From Bacterioplanoides sp965200585 (lineage in GTDB: Bacteria; Pseudomonadota; Gammaproteobacteria; Pseudomonadales; Oceanobacteraceae), in the NCBI RefSeq assembly GCF_965200585.1, contig NZ_OZ241361.1: 64,000 nucleotides of DNA; one strand, written 5' to 3'. Positions 16,776-25,543 of this stretch are shown piece by piece. Numbering within the stretch: the stretch's first letter is position 1; every line of letters starts with the position of its first letter. Under the pieces are notes generated by a model that saw only the letters and a program-made list of their open reading frames with translations, did no database searches and was not told where the DNA came from. A program made the translations under genes and the position numbers.

Positions 16776-17477
16776 ATGTCAAACAACTCCACACCAAGTA
16801 AGAATTGCCTGATTGCTCCTTCTATTTTATCTGCTGACTTTGCCCGGTTAGGTGAAGAGGTGGAAAACGTCCTCGCAGCGGGTGCTGACGTGGTCCACTT
16901 TGATGTGATGGACAATCACTACGTGCCGAATCTGACCATTGGCCCAATGGTATGTAAGGCACTGCGTAATCATGGCATTACCGCACCGATTGATGTGCAC
17001 CTGATGGTGAATCCGGTGGATCGTCTGATTGGTGACTTTATCGACGCCGGTGCAAGTTACATCACCTTCCACCCGGAAGCGTCCGATCATATCGACCGCA
17101 GCCTGCAACTGATTAAATCCGCGGGTTTAAAAGCGGGTCTGGTGTTTAACCCGGCCACACCACTGCATTATATGGACTACGTGATGGACAAGCTGGACGT
17201 GGTGTTGCTGATGTCGGTTAACCCGGGTTTTGGCGGCCAATCCTTTATTCCCGCCACGCTGGATAAATTGCGCGAAGCGCGCGCCAAAATCGATGCCTCC
17301 GGTTACGACATCCGTCTGGAGATTGATGGTGGAGTGAAAGCCGATAACATTGGTGAAATTTATCAAGCCGGTGCTGATATGTTTGTGGCCGGTTCTGCCA
17401 TTTTTAATGCACCGGATTACAAAACCGTGATTGATCAGATGCGTGCTGAAATGGCCGCCATTGATGCGAAACGTTAA
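16776..17477 (+). CDS. rpe: Ribulose-phosphate 3-epimerase
   Basis: Interconverts ribulose-5-P and xylulose-5-P in the pentose phosphate pathway. A 233-residue TIM barrel of normal length, with the signatures APSILSADFARLGEE, HFDVMDNHYVPN, DVHLMV, MSVNPGFGGQ and EIDGGV, which together supply the metal-binding His/Asp residues. Its TAA overlaps the gph ATG by one base (TAATG), indicating translational coupling. A TACAAT box at 16715-16720 is a plausible -10 element. Confidence 0.97.
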   Translation: MSNNSTPSKNCLIAPSILSADFARLGEEVENVLAAGADVVHFDVMDNHYVPNLTIGPMVCKALRNHGITAPIDVHLMVNPVDRLIGDFIDAGASYITFHPEASDHIDRSLQLIKSAGLKAGLVFNPATPLHYMDYVMDKLDVVLLMSVNPGFGGQSFIPATLDKLREARAKIDASGYDIRLEIDGGVKADNIGEIYQAGADMFVAGSAIFNAPDYKTVIDQMRAEMAAIDAKR

Positions 17478-18208
17478 TGCGATTCGCTGATTCGTTACAA
17501 GCGCTTTTCCCTGAGCCCCGATGCCCTGATCAAAATGGCACTGCTCAAAATGGCCTTGGGCTGCTGCTGTTTGATCTGGATGGCACACTGATTAACAGTG
17601 TGCCGGATCTGGCAGCCGCAGTGGATGCTATGTTGCAACAGTTCGGACGCGAACCCGCCGGAGAAGAACGAGTCAGCCACTGGGTTGGCAACGGTGCCGA
17701 TCAATTGATTCGCCGGGCACTGGCTGACGGTGACGAAGCTGCTGCCAATGCGTTTCCGGCCAGTAATATCCAACCCTGGCGTGATGCCTTTGATCAGGCC
17801 TATCTGGCTGCCCTACACCAGGCAACAGGTGTGTACCCCGGTGTGGAAGCCTTCCTGAAGGGCATATCACTGCCTAAAGTGCTGATCACCAACAAGCCCA
17901 GGTTATTTACCTTACCGTTATTGGAGTCGCTGGGTTGGAGTCAGTATTTCTCATTGGTGCTTTGTGGCGATGATCTTGCTGAGAAAAAGCCCTCGCCGTT
18001 ACCTCTGCTGCACGCTTGTCACGAGATGAAAGTATCCACCGACAACGCATTAATGATTGGTGATTCCCGCCATGATATTGGCGCTGCCAAAGCGGCTAGG
18101 ATCAAAACCGTGGCCGTGAGTTATGGCTATAACCATGGTGAGAGCATTGCTTTGAGTCAGCCGGATTTGTTGGTGGATAATCTGTTGCAGCTGGTTGCCA
18201 GCGCTTAG
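17477..18208 (+). CDS. gph: Phosphoglycolate phosphatase (HAD superfamily)
   Basis: A 243-residue HAD phosphatase. Motif I is LLFDLDGTLINS near residues 31-42, motif II LITNKPR, motif III a Lys in EKKPSP, and motif IV GDSRHDIGAAK. A helical cap lies between motifs I and II, as in Gph, which removes 2-phosphoglycolate formed during DNA repair. Coupling with rpe is the standard gammaproteobacterial order (rpe-gph). The first ~28 residues extend before motif I further than in E. coli, so a later start is possible, but the TAATG overlap favours this one. Confidence 0.92.
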   Translation: MRFADSLQALFPEPRCPDQNGTAQNGLGLLLFDLDGTLINSVPDLAAAVDAMLQQFGREPAGEERVSHWVGNGADQLIRRALADGDEAAANAFPASNIQPWRDAFDQAYLAALHQATGVYPGVEAFLKGISLPKVLITNKPRLFTLPLLESLGWSQYFSLVLCGDDLAEKKPSPLPLLHACHEMKVSTDNALMIGDSRHDIGAAKAARIKTVAVSYGYNHGESIALSQPDLLVDNLLQLVASA

Positions 18209-18254
18209 CTACATGGATACAAATCAACACGGATACAACAAGGATATTGCTTAG

Positions 18255-19886
18255 ATGTTAGAACTGAGCCTGAACTATTTAATGGTGATTTGTGGACTAC
18301 TGGTAAGCGCCAGTGTGGCGATGACGGCATGGGTTATGAGCCGCAAGCATCAACAGCTGGCGCAGCAGCATGAACAGCAGTTAGCAGAACAACAGTTACT
18401 GCAACAGCAGGCCTTCGAACAGACGCAGGACGAGCTGGCACGGACGCAACAAGAGCTGGACGATTTACAGCAACAGCATGCTAATCAACAAAAGCAACAT
18501 CTGGAACAGCAGCGTCAGGCAGAAGCCGAATGGCAGCAGGACTATCACCAGCAGCAGCTAGAGCTGACACGACAGCAACAAGATAATAAAAGCCAACAAC
18601 AACAGCTGGCAGTACTGCAACAAGAGAAGCAGCAGTTATTGCAGCAGGTTGACCAGTTACGTGACAACAATCAGCAGCTGCACACGCAACTCGCCACTGA
18701 AAGCGAAACCCGTCAGCTGCAACAACAGAACGCCGACGAAAAGCTGCAGTTGTTGGCTGACAATAAAACCCAGTTGTTAAAAGAGTTTGAGCTGCTGTCG
18801 CAAAAGGTGCTGGAACAGAAGGCACAGCAAATCAGCGAACAGAGCAAGCAACAAAGCGAACAGCATAAACAAGGGCTGGATGCCTTACTGTCGCCGTTTA
18901 AGCAGCAGCTCGAAGGCTTACACAAAAAAGTGGAAGATGTGCATCTGCACGATGCTAAAGACCGGGCTTCCCTGCGGGCACAAATCGGCGAACTGCATAA
19001 ACTGAATCAACAGATGAGCAGTGAAGCTCAGGCGCTGACCACCGCCTTAAGGGGCGAGCAGAAAGTGCAGGGTAACTGGGGCGAAATGGTGCTGGAAACC
19101 GTGCTGGAACGCTCTGGCTTACGTGCCGGTGAAGAATACGTTCGCGAGCAGAGTCATCAGGATGACAGCGGCCAGCGTTATCGCCCGGATGTGATCATTA
19201 ATCTGCCGGAAGGCAAACACATCATCATCGACGCTAAAGTGTCTCTGAATGCCTATACCGATTCCATCAATGCCGACAGCGATGAGCAGCAACAAGCCGC
19301 ATTAAAGCGCCATGTGGAGTCAGTACGTGCTCACATCAAAGGCTTGAGCGAAAAAGCTTATCAGCAGCTGGAAGGGCTGAACTCACCAGACTTTGTATTC
19401 TTATTTATGCCTGTAGAGCCGGCGTTTATGGCGGCTTTCCAGCAGGATGAGCAACTCTTTAACGATGCTTTTGAGCGTCGAATTGTGGTGGTAACGCCAA
19501 CAACCTTGTTGGCCACATTACGCACCGTTGCCAGTTTATGGGCGATTGAACGACGTAACCGCAATACCGAAAAAATCGCCGATCAGGCACGGTTGGTGTA
19601 CGAAAAAGTGGTTAGCCTGGTGGATTATATGGAGAAGCTGGGCAAGCAACTTAACACCGCTCAGGGCACCTACGAAGACGCCTGGAAATCATTAAAACAA
19701 GGGCGGGGCAACCTGCTGAATCGTGCCGATACCTTCCAGAAACTGGGCGTTCGGGTGAAAAAAGAGCTGGCCCGCAATCTGGTCGAAGAAGCCAATGCCG
19801 AGGATGAGCTGCATCAATCTCTGGAGCAAGCTCCTGAGCAGTCAATCGACACTGAGAAGCAGCAACAGCAAGAGATTGAGCTGTAG
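18255..19886 (+). CDS. rmuC: DNA recombination protein RmuC
   Basis: A 543-residue protein: an N-terminal membrane helix (LMVICGLLVSASVAMTAWVM), then about 200 residues of Gln-rich coiled coil with many QQ runs, then the conserved RmuC nuclease-like domain (GNWGEMVLETVLERSGL, RYRPDVIINLPEGKHIIIDAKVSL, DFVFLFMPVEPAF). The PDVIIN and IDAK residues resemble a PD-(D/E)XK active site. RmuC limits inversions at short inverted repeats in E. coli. The coiled coil is strikingly Gln-rich compared with its neighbours. Confidence 0.93.
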   Translation: MLELSLNYLMVICGLLVSASVAMTAWVMSRKHQQLAQQHEQQLAEQQLLQQQAFEQTQDELARTQQELDDLQQQHANQQKQHLEQQRQAEAEWQQDYHQQQLELTRQQQDNKSQQQQLAVLQQEKQQLLQQVDQLRDNNQQLHTQLATESETRQLQQQNADEKLQLLADNKTQLLKEFELLSQKVLEQKAQQISEQSKQQSEQHKQGLDALLSPFKQQLEGLHKKVEDVHLHDAKDRASLRAQIGELHKLNQQMSSEAQALTTALRGEQKVQGNWGEMVLETVLERSGLRAGEEYVREQSHQDDSGQRYRPDVIINLPEGKHIIIDAKVSLNAYTDSINADSDEQQQAALKRHVESVRAHIKGLSEKAYQQLEGLNSPDFVFLFMPVEPAFMAAFQQDEQLFNDAFERRIVVVTPTTLLATLRTVASLWAIERRNRNTEKIADQARLVYEKVVSLVDYMEKLGKQLNTAQGTYEDAWKSLKQGRGNLLNRADTFQKLGVRVKKELARNLVEEANAEDELHQSLEQAPEQSIDTEKQQQQEIEL

Positions 19887-20013
19887 TCTGTTGTTACCAG
19901 CAGTAGCTGGCTGAAACAGTAAAAACCAAGCGGGGCGGTCAACAACTCAACCGGTTGTGTTAGAATCGCCTGCAAATTTTTAACATTCACTAACGAATCA
20001 AGAGAGATCAGCC

Positions 20014-20334
20014 ATGGATATTATGGAAGTCATCAAAGACCAGGTCGAAAACAACGACATCCTGTTGTACATGAAAGGTTCTCCGAACCAGCCAATGTGT
20101 GGTTTTTCTGCACAAACCGTACAGGCGGTGATGGAGTGTGGTCAGAAGTTCGCTTACGTTGACGTATTATCCAACCCGGAAATCCGTGAAAACCTGCCAA
20201 AATACGCTAACTGGCCAACCTTCCCACAATTATGGGTGAAAGGTGAACTGGTCGGTGGCTGCGATATCATTACCGATATGCACCAGAAAGGTGAGCTGAA
20301 GTCGGTATTAGAAGAAGCGGCTCCTGCTGAATAA
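20014..20334 (+). CDS. grxD: Monothiol glutaredoxin (Grx4 family)
   Basis: A 106-residue monothiol glutaredoxin with the CGFS active site (PMCGFSAQTVQ, Cys near 29), the WPTFPQLWVKGELVGGCDI block that binds glutathione, and a C-terminal helix. Monothiol glutaredoxins with CGFS carry a [2Fe-2S] cluster bridged by glutathione and act in iron-sulfur trafficking. A strong AGAGA-type ribosome site precedes ATG. A terminator follows, so it is monocistronic. Confidence 0.95.
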   Translation: MDIMEVIKDQVENNDILLYMKGSPNQPMCGFSAQTVQAVMECGQKFAYVDVLSNPEIRENLPKYANWPTFPQLWVKGELVGGCDIITDMHQKGELKSVLEEAAPAE

Positions 20335-20364
20335 AAAAACCTCTGTAAAAACAAGGTTAAACGC

Positions 20365-20397
20365 AAAAGCCAGCACATAAGTGCTGGCTTTTTTTGT
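20365..20397 (+). terminator. Rho-independent terminator of grxD
   Basis: AAAAGCCAGCAC (20365-20376) pairs perfectly with GTGCTGGCTTTT (20381-20392) around ATAA, followed by more T. Confidence 0.9.
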
Positions 20398-20601
20398 TTC
20401 AGAAATAACTCATTTGGCTGGTTTGTTAGAGCTTTGTTGCTGTTATTGAAACTTAAATTAAGAATAAGAATTATTTATATATCAAATAAGATTAATTCTG
20501 ATTTTAATTCATTTTTTTCTTTGTGCTGATAATAAGATTTGCTAGCATTCTCGCTCATATTTTAATCCTTATTAATTAACCTAACTGAGAAGAGAATTCA
20601 G

Positions 20602-22053
20602 ATGAAACTGATTAAAGGAATTTCTGTTCTGTCTGCTGCTGTTTTACTGGCAGCGTGTGGCAGCGATGATGACGATGACAATGGACCAGCTCCGGGCAGC
20701 AATGCGCCATCGACTTATACTTTTGAAAGTGTTGTGGACTCTCAGGAATCAGCGGTTTCTTACTCAGGTCAGGTTGCTCGTCAGGCTCTGATCAATGAGC
20801 TGAAAAAGTACATCGCGGATGATGCTTTCCAGAATGGTGGCCTGAGTCAGGCGGCGGCTCTGGGTGAGTTAAATCGTATTTATGCGGCAGGTACAACTGA
20901 TGTGGTTGGTAATCTGACAGCAGTTAATATTTATACCGGTGGTGATGAAGCGACTCCGGTTGGTGTATCGCTGAAAACAGACGGCGCTACTCTGGTTCAG
21001 GATACCTATGCTGAGCTGTCTGGCGATAAAAATCTGTTAGGCAAAACAGCCGGTGTTGATAATGCACTGACTTTAGATGAATTTATCGGTTGGGATATTG
21101 ACGCGATTGCCGTACCAGGCAAAGCCGACGCAACAGGCGAGCGTTCTAAGCCATATGCTCTGATTCAGGAATGGTTTGAATCCGCAGCGGCATTAGCTGG
21201 TGACGGTAATAGCTCCACGGATTATGTTGATACTACGAATGCTCTGGACTATTCGCAGTTAATTCAGAAGTTCCTGCTGGGTTCTGTAACTTACTCTCAG
21301 GCTGCTGAAGACTACCTGAAAGCGGATAAAGGTCTGTTAAAGCAAAACAGCGAAGCTGATAAAGAAGGCAAGCCATATACCAGCCTGGAACACCAGTGGG
21401 ATGAAGGTTTTGGTTACTTCGGTGCTGCACGTGACTACAACAACTACACCGATGCTGAAAACAAAGCGCAGCAAGACAATGACACTAACAGCGATGGTGA
21501 AATTGATCTCAACGCCGAATACAGCTTTGGTAACTCTGTTAATGCTGTAAAACGTGATGTGGGTTCTGCTGAGTTTACTGCCACTGACTTCTCTAAAAAT
21601 GCGATGGATGCTTTCCTGAAAGGTCGTCAGATTATTCAGGATAACTTTGGTACCGATCCAGTTGCAGGCGAAGGCTATCACGTAGATCTGGTTGAACAGG
21701 CGGGTATTGCTCTGGAAAACTGGGAAAAAGCCATTGCTGCAACCGTAGTTCACTACATCAATGATACTCGTGGTGACCTGGCCAAAGTTGGTACTGTTGA
21801 TTTTGATGCTGCTGCTGTAAGAAGCTTGGCTAAACACTGGGGTGAAATGAAAGGTTTCGCTTTGGGTCTGCAATTCAGCCCAATCACTAAGTTTGCTGAA
21901 GCTGATCAGGTTAAAATGCATGAACTAATGGGTGAGAAGCCTGTCTTTGATACGAAAGCAAATGCTGACGCTTATGCAGCAGAGCTGTTAGAAGCACGTG
22001 CTATCATTGCAGAAGCTTACGATTTTGCTGATGACAACGTTGCTAACTGGTAA
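20602..22053 (+). CDS. DUF4856-family lipoprotein
   Basis: A 483-residue exported lipoprotein: signal peptide with lipobox LLAAC (Cys19) followed by an acidic run (GSDDDDDN). The segment YTFESVVDSQESAVSYSGQVARQALINELKKYI and the late EMKGFALGLQFSP match DUF4856, a family found with imelysin-like and TonB-dependent receptor genes. Two acidic EF-hand-like stretches occur (DNDTNSDGEIDLNAE near 300). The gene is the first of a probable metal-acquisition locus, separated from the imelysin-like gene by an internal terminator. Function is unknown; an outer-membrane-anchored role in metal or haem handling is inferred from context. Confidence 0.75.
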   Translation: MKLIKGISVLSAAVLLAACGSDDDDDNGPAPGSNAPSTYTFESVVDSQESAVSYSGQVARQALINELKKYIADDAFQNGGLSQAAALGELNRIYAAGTTDVVGNLTAVNIYTGGDEATPVGVSLKTDGATLVQDTYAELSGDKNLLGKTAGVDNALTLDEFIGWDIDAIAVPGKADATGERSKPYALIQEWFESAAALAGDGNSSTDYVDTTNALDYSQLIQKFLLGSVTYSQAAEDYLKADKGLLKQNSEADKEGKPYTSLEHQWDEGFGYFGAARDYNNYTDAENKAQQDNDTNSDGEIDLNAEYSFGNSVNAVKRDVGSAEFTATDFSKNAMDAFLKGRQIIQDNFGTDPVAGEGYHVDLVEQAGIALENWEKAIAATVVHYINDTRGDLAKVGTVDFDAAAVRSLAKHWGEMKGFALGLQFSPITKFAEADQVKMHELMGEKPVFDTKANADAYAAELLEARAIIAEAYDFADDNVANW

Positions 22054-22080
22054 GTAACATCATCTAGCTTTGTTATTATA

Positions 22081-22105
22081 AGGGCTGCATCTGCAGCCCT
22101 TTTTA
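22081..22105 (+). terminator. Rho-independent terminator between DUF4856 and imelysin genes
   Basis: AGGGCTGCA (22081-22089) pairs perfectly with TGCAGCCCT (22092-22100) across a 2-base loop, then TTTTTA. It probably lowers expression of the imelysin-like gene relative to the DUF4856 gene. Confidence 0.8.
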
Positions 22106-22136
22106 GTTTAAATCCATATAAAAAAGGTGGGTAAAT

Positions 22137-23315
22137 ATGTCAGTTAAATTATGGACCAGTATTGCTGCCAGTACATTATTAGTTGCCTGTGGAGGCGGCG
22201 GTGGTGGCGGTTCTTCCTCTGGTGGTACTGCCAATGATGCCTGTAGCGGCCTTAATTCCGCTAGTTTTAATTGTGCAACCAGCTTGCGTTCGGTGGTTGA
22301 TAATGCGGTTAAACCAGCGGTTAACAACCTTCAGGGTTTGGTCGGTACACTGAATACAACAACTCAGGCCTATTGTGCTGATATAACCAATGACGCTAAT
22401 AAAACAGCCGCACAAAATGCCTGGAAAGCAGCAATGGCTGAATGGCAGAAGCTGGAAGTAATGCAGTTTGGCCCAATCGCTGAGCAGCGCTCTAACTTTT
22501 ACAACTGGAATCGTAATGACAGCTGTAAAGTGGATGAAGAAGTAGTGAATTCCACTGCAAATGGCTATCAGCTGACCAATAATGTCGAGCCAGTACGTTT
22601 CTCATTAGATGCGCTGGACTATTTATTGTTCACCGGTTCTTCTAATGTCAGCTGTCCGGAAGTGAACAAAACAGCTGCGCTCAGAACCTGGGATGCTCAG
22701 GATGAGGCGACCCGCTTGGCTGAACGTTGTAATTACACCCAATTAGCCACGGCTCATATGGTAAATAATGTGGCTGCTTTAAAAACAGCGGTTGATAATT
22801 ATGATATTGGCACCTCAGCGAACTTACAGACTGCTGCTGATGGTATTTCGGATGGTTTGTTCTATATCGATAAGCAAACAAAAGACGCTAAGTTAACTGC
22901 AGTTTTCCCAACTTCTAATGCGGGTATTTTTACCTTGTCTGCGCTGGAATTTGATGCTCGTAACCCATACGGTAAAGAAGCCATTCAGGCGAACCTGGAA
23001 GGGGCTTTGGCGCTGATGGATAACGGCTTGGATGATTACCTGACTGCAGCGGGAGAGCCTGAGGTAGCTGCCCGTATGAAAGCAAGCTTGCAAACTGCTA
23101 TTGATGCTACGGCTGCAATTAGTGGTGATATTCGTTCGATTGTAACCGGTGCTGATGCAGCAACTTGTATTAATGCGGCAAGTGATGCTTCTGAGTTGGA
23201 GAAAGTCTGCTCGCTGGATGAGAAAATCAAAGACTTTACCGACGATTTAAAAGGTGAGTTTGTTTTGACGCTGGGCTTTAGTGTTCCTAACGATGCACAA
23301 GGCGATAATGATTAA
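22137..23315 (+). CDS. Imelysin-family lipoprotein
   Basis: A 392-residue exported lipoprotein with lipobox VAC (Cys19) and a following Gly/Ser-rich linker (GGGGGGGSSSGG). The mature part is all-helical, with imelysin-family segments AAQNAWKAAMAEWQKLEVMQFGPIAEQ and RFSLDALDYLLFTGS. In classical imelysins the latter position carries GxHxxE; here LDALD replaces it, so the peptidase-like metal motif is not intact, as in many iron-associated members. Imelysin proteins are periplasmic or surface components of iron uptake. AAGGTGGG precedes the ATG. Confidence 0.85.
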   Translation: MSVKLWTSIAASTLLVACGGGGGGGSSSGGTANDACSGLNSASFNCATSLRSVVDNAVKPAVNNLQGLVGTLNTTTQAYCADITNDANKTAAQNAWKAAMAEWQKLEVMQFGPIAEQRSNFYNWNRNDSCKVDEEVVNSTANGYQLTNNVEPVRFSLDALDYLLFTGSSNVSCPEVNKTAALRTWDAQDEATRLAERCNYTQLATAHMVNNVAALKTAVDNYDIGTSANLQTAADGISDGLFYIDKQTKDAKLTAVFPTSNAGIFTLSALEFDARNPYGKEAIQANLEGALALMDNGLDDYLTAAGEPEVAARMKASLQTAIDATAAISGDIRSIVTGADAATCINAASDASELEKVCSLDEKIKDFTDDLKGEFVLTLGFSVPNDAQGDND

Positions 23316-23339
23316 TCATCCCTGTTAGACAATGCCGGA

Positions 23340-23363
23340 GATATTGGCTTATCAGCCAATATC
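23340..23363. terminator. Hairpin between convergent genes
   Basis: GATATTGGCT (23340-23349) pairs perfectly with AGCCAATATC (23354-23363). It overlaps the 3' end of the DUF1513 gene and follows the imelysin-like stop. It lacks a U tract, so termination is uncertain. Confidence 0.4.
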
Positions 23364-24500
23364 GCCGCGCATATGATTTCCCCACCAGATACTTTTCTGC
23401 TGTTTCAACACCACTTCCGTTAATCCTGACTGATCATAGCGCCATAATTTGCCTTGCCCCTGGCTGATATAAGCGACTTTTCCCATACGGTCTGCCACCA
23501 CACCTTTGGCATATTTCAGCGACAGATGCTGCTGCAACTCGGGAATTGTTTCTTGAGTGTTCCACTGACTGATCAGATGTCCACGTGGATTGGTAATTAA
23601 CGCCTGAGAGTCGCCAAACGCCGTAACGCTGGCACTGTAGCCCTGCATTTTAAAATGGAAGGCTCCTGGTTGATTATCACTGAATGACAACTGGTTGTGC
23701 TCTGGCTTCGCTAAGGCAATCACGACTGGATACTTGTCGTCTTTTTTATACTGACAACCAATCATTAAATCACCATCGGGCAGTGCATCCAGATGGCGGG
23801 CCGTGAGCGCATCCTGATTAACAAACCATTGATGAGTAATGTTTTGCTGTTGGGTATCAAACAAGCTGACATTGGAATGGATGTCGTCAATATTTAATGG
23901 CTTACGGCCACTGTCCGGATGGGTTTTAACCCCAGTGTTGGCAATGGCTAACACGGTTCTGTTTGATGCAGTTCTGTTTGATGTAGTGGAGGTTTGCCAG
24001 ACCAGTTCATGGGGGCCGATACCACCGCTATTAAATTCATTGATCAGGGATAAATCCTGAGCGTTTAATTGCAGTAATTTCCCGCTTGCTTGTTGGTAAT
24101 CACTGGCGGTGGCATAGATAAACTGGCCATCGTCAGAAAATACCGCATGGCCTTCAAAATGCTGATGATTTGGCGGCAATGCAGACGCCAACAGCTTGCC
24201 ATTAAAGTCGTACAGAGTTAATGCGGCACCGGGAATCCGGGAGCACACCAGAATATGTTTTAAATCGGGTGAAAAACACGCCAAATGCACTTCGTCGTTA
24301 ACAGCAAAATCGGCGCGCACCTGGCCTTGCTGATCAAAGGCCAGTACGCCATGTTGATACGTCTTAACGGTTGGATCTGGCTGAACGCGATAACCGCTGA
24401 CCAGCCAGCCACGCTGTGTGGTCAGGTCGGCAAAATCACAGGCGCTTAATAACGGCAGGCTAAGCCCGGCTTGTAAAAACTGGCGACGTCGGATGGCCAT
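23352..24500 (-). CDS. DUF1513 family protein, probable Tat-exported lipoprotein
   Basis: A 382-residue protein. The N-terminus combines a twin-arginine motif (RRRQFLQAG) with a lipobox-like LLSAC, indicating Tat export and lipid attachment. The body looks like a beta-propeller, with repeated blade-like segments such as VLAFDQQGQVRADFAV and EGHAVFSDDGQFIYATASDY. DUF1513 genes commonly stand next to imelysin-family genes in Pseudomonas iron loci. A 15-bp tandem duplication (23956-23985) encodes a doubled SNRTA/SNRTV. The gene ends 2 bases from the start of nothing else on this strand; the membrane hydroxylase gene lies just upstream, likely the same transcript. Confidence 0.85.
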   Translation of the reverse strand: MAIRRRQFLQAGLSLPLLSACDFADLTTQRGWLVSGYRVQPDPTVKTYQHGVLAFDQQGQVRADFAVNDEVHLACFSPDLKHILVCSRIPGAALTLYDFNGKLLASALPPNHQHFEGHAVFSDDGQFIYATASDYQQASGKLLQLNAQDLSLINEFNSGGIGPHELVWQTSTTSNRTASNRTVLAIANTGVKTHPDSGRKPLNIDDIHSNVSLFDTQQQNITHQWFVNQDALTARHLDALPDGDLMIGCQYKKDDKYPVVIALAKPEHNQLSFSDNQPGAFHFKMQGYSASVTAFGDSQALITNPRGHLISQWNTQETIPELQQHLSLKYAKGVVADRMGKVAYISQGQGKLWRYDQSGLTEVVLKQQKSIWWGNHMRGDIG

Positions 24501-24502
24501 GG

Positions 24503-25462
24503 TTATCTCTTCAGTAATAGCTGGTGTAATAAGGGCTTGCTGACTTTCGGTAGCGTAACGGTTTGTTCGCCGTCGGGTTGTTTCCAGGTGCCGAATGCCT
24601 TATCCCAGATCGCCAGAACAGAACCCAGATTCTGGCGGCTGTGTCCGGGTGAATGATGGAGCTGATGTTGGACAGGGCTGATCAGGATATGTTCCAGTCT
24701 GCCAAAACTGATAGGCACCATGCTGTGACGCAGATTAGCCCCCAGCGTGTTAAATAATAAAACAAAGCCGGAAATTCCGAACAGCTGCCAGGCTTGCTGT
24801 TGTACCCCAAAGCCATAAAAGAAAAGACCAATCATCAGGCCATGCACACTGGATGAGCGCAGTTGATACAGCAGTTTCTCTAACGGATGGACGCGCAGTA
24901 ATGATAGCGGAGTGAGTACCGAAGCACTGTGATGCACGGCATGAATACGCCATAACCAGCGGCTGTGCAGCAGCTTATGCAACCCATAGCGGCTTAAGTC
25001 TTCAGCCAGAAATAACACAATGCTGTAGCTGATCAGTAACGTCAGCGATGTACCGCTTGCCAGCTCGGCGGCCGGTGAAATACTGCGGAGTGTAACAAAA
25101 GTCCAGTTAGCCACACTGATGCTGACCACCAACCAGAACCCGGCCGAACCCAGAAACAGCAGGCTATTGAGCAGTATCAGCAGATAATCTTGTCGGGTCG
25201 ATGTGTTCCACCAATAAGACAGTGTCAGCCAGGGTTTCAGATGTTGTTTCCGGGAAGGCCAGGACGCTGTTGCCCATAACAGAACAATCAGCGCGGCACT
25301 CAGCCAATAGCCCCAAAAAGTCCGGCTTTCTGGTGCTTGGACAATGGCGAGCAGGGCTTGCCACCACTGAATCAGGGTAAATTGCAAGCTATCCGGGAAC
25401 AGATCAGAGAACGCGGGCATAACCAGTCGTACGATGAAATCAAAGTCTGAATGATAACTCAT
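24503..25462 (-). CDS. Fatty acid hydroxylase / sterol desaturase superfamily membrane protein
   Basis: A 319-residue membrane protein with four or more hydrophobic spans and the three diiron histidine clusters of the superfamily: HKLLH, HAVHH, and HQLHH. Such enzymes hydroxylate or desaturate lipids; substrates in bacteria are mostly unknown. ATG at 25462 is chosen over a GTG three codons earlier because AAAGG then lies about 8 bases upstream. Its stop is 2 bases from the DUF1513 ATG, so the two genes are coupled. It is divergent from the TonB receptor gene. The enzyme may need iron, which could explain its presence here, but that is inference. Confidence 0.82.
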   Translation of the reverse strand: MSYHSDFDFIVRLVMPAFSDLFPDSLQFTLIQWWQALLAIVQAPESRTFWGYWLSAALIVLLWATASWPSRKQHLKPWLTLSYWWNTSTRQDYLLILLNSLLFLGSAGFWLVVSISVANWTFVTLRSISPAAELASGTSLTLLISYSIVLFLAEDLSRYGLHKLLHSRWLWRIHAVHHSASVLTPLSLLRVHPLEKLLYQLRSSSVHGLMIGLFFYGFGVQQQAWQLFGISGFVLLFNTLGANLRHSMVPISFGRLEHILISPVQHQLHHSPGHSRQNLGSVLAIWDKAFGTWKQPDGEQTVTLPKVSKPLLHQLLLKR

Positions 25463-25543
25463 CTCCAACACCTTTAATATTGAATCTCATTTGTGGTTAA
25501 ATGCGTTCCAGTTTTCTTATTAGTAGTTCCTGCGGAGTAAGCC

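Noticed and set aside
18361..18700. Gln-rich CAG/CAA repeats in rmuC as an unstable microsatellite
   Set aside because: The units are irregular and belong to the coiled coil expected in RmuC.
23840..24060. Plus-strand open frame within the DUF1513 gene
   Set aside because: No ribosome site or domain; it is a shadow of the minus-strand coding frame.
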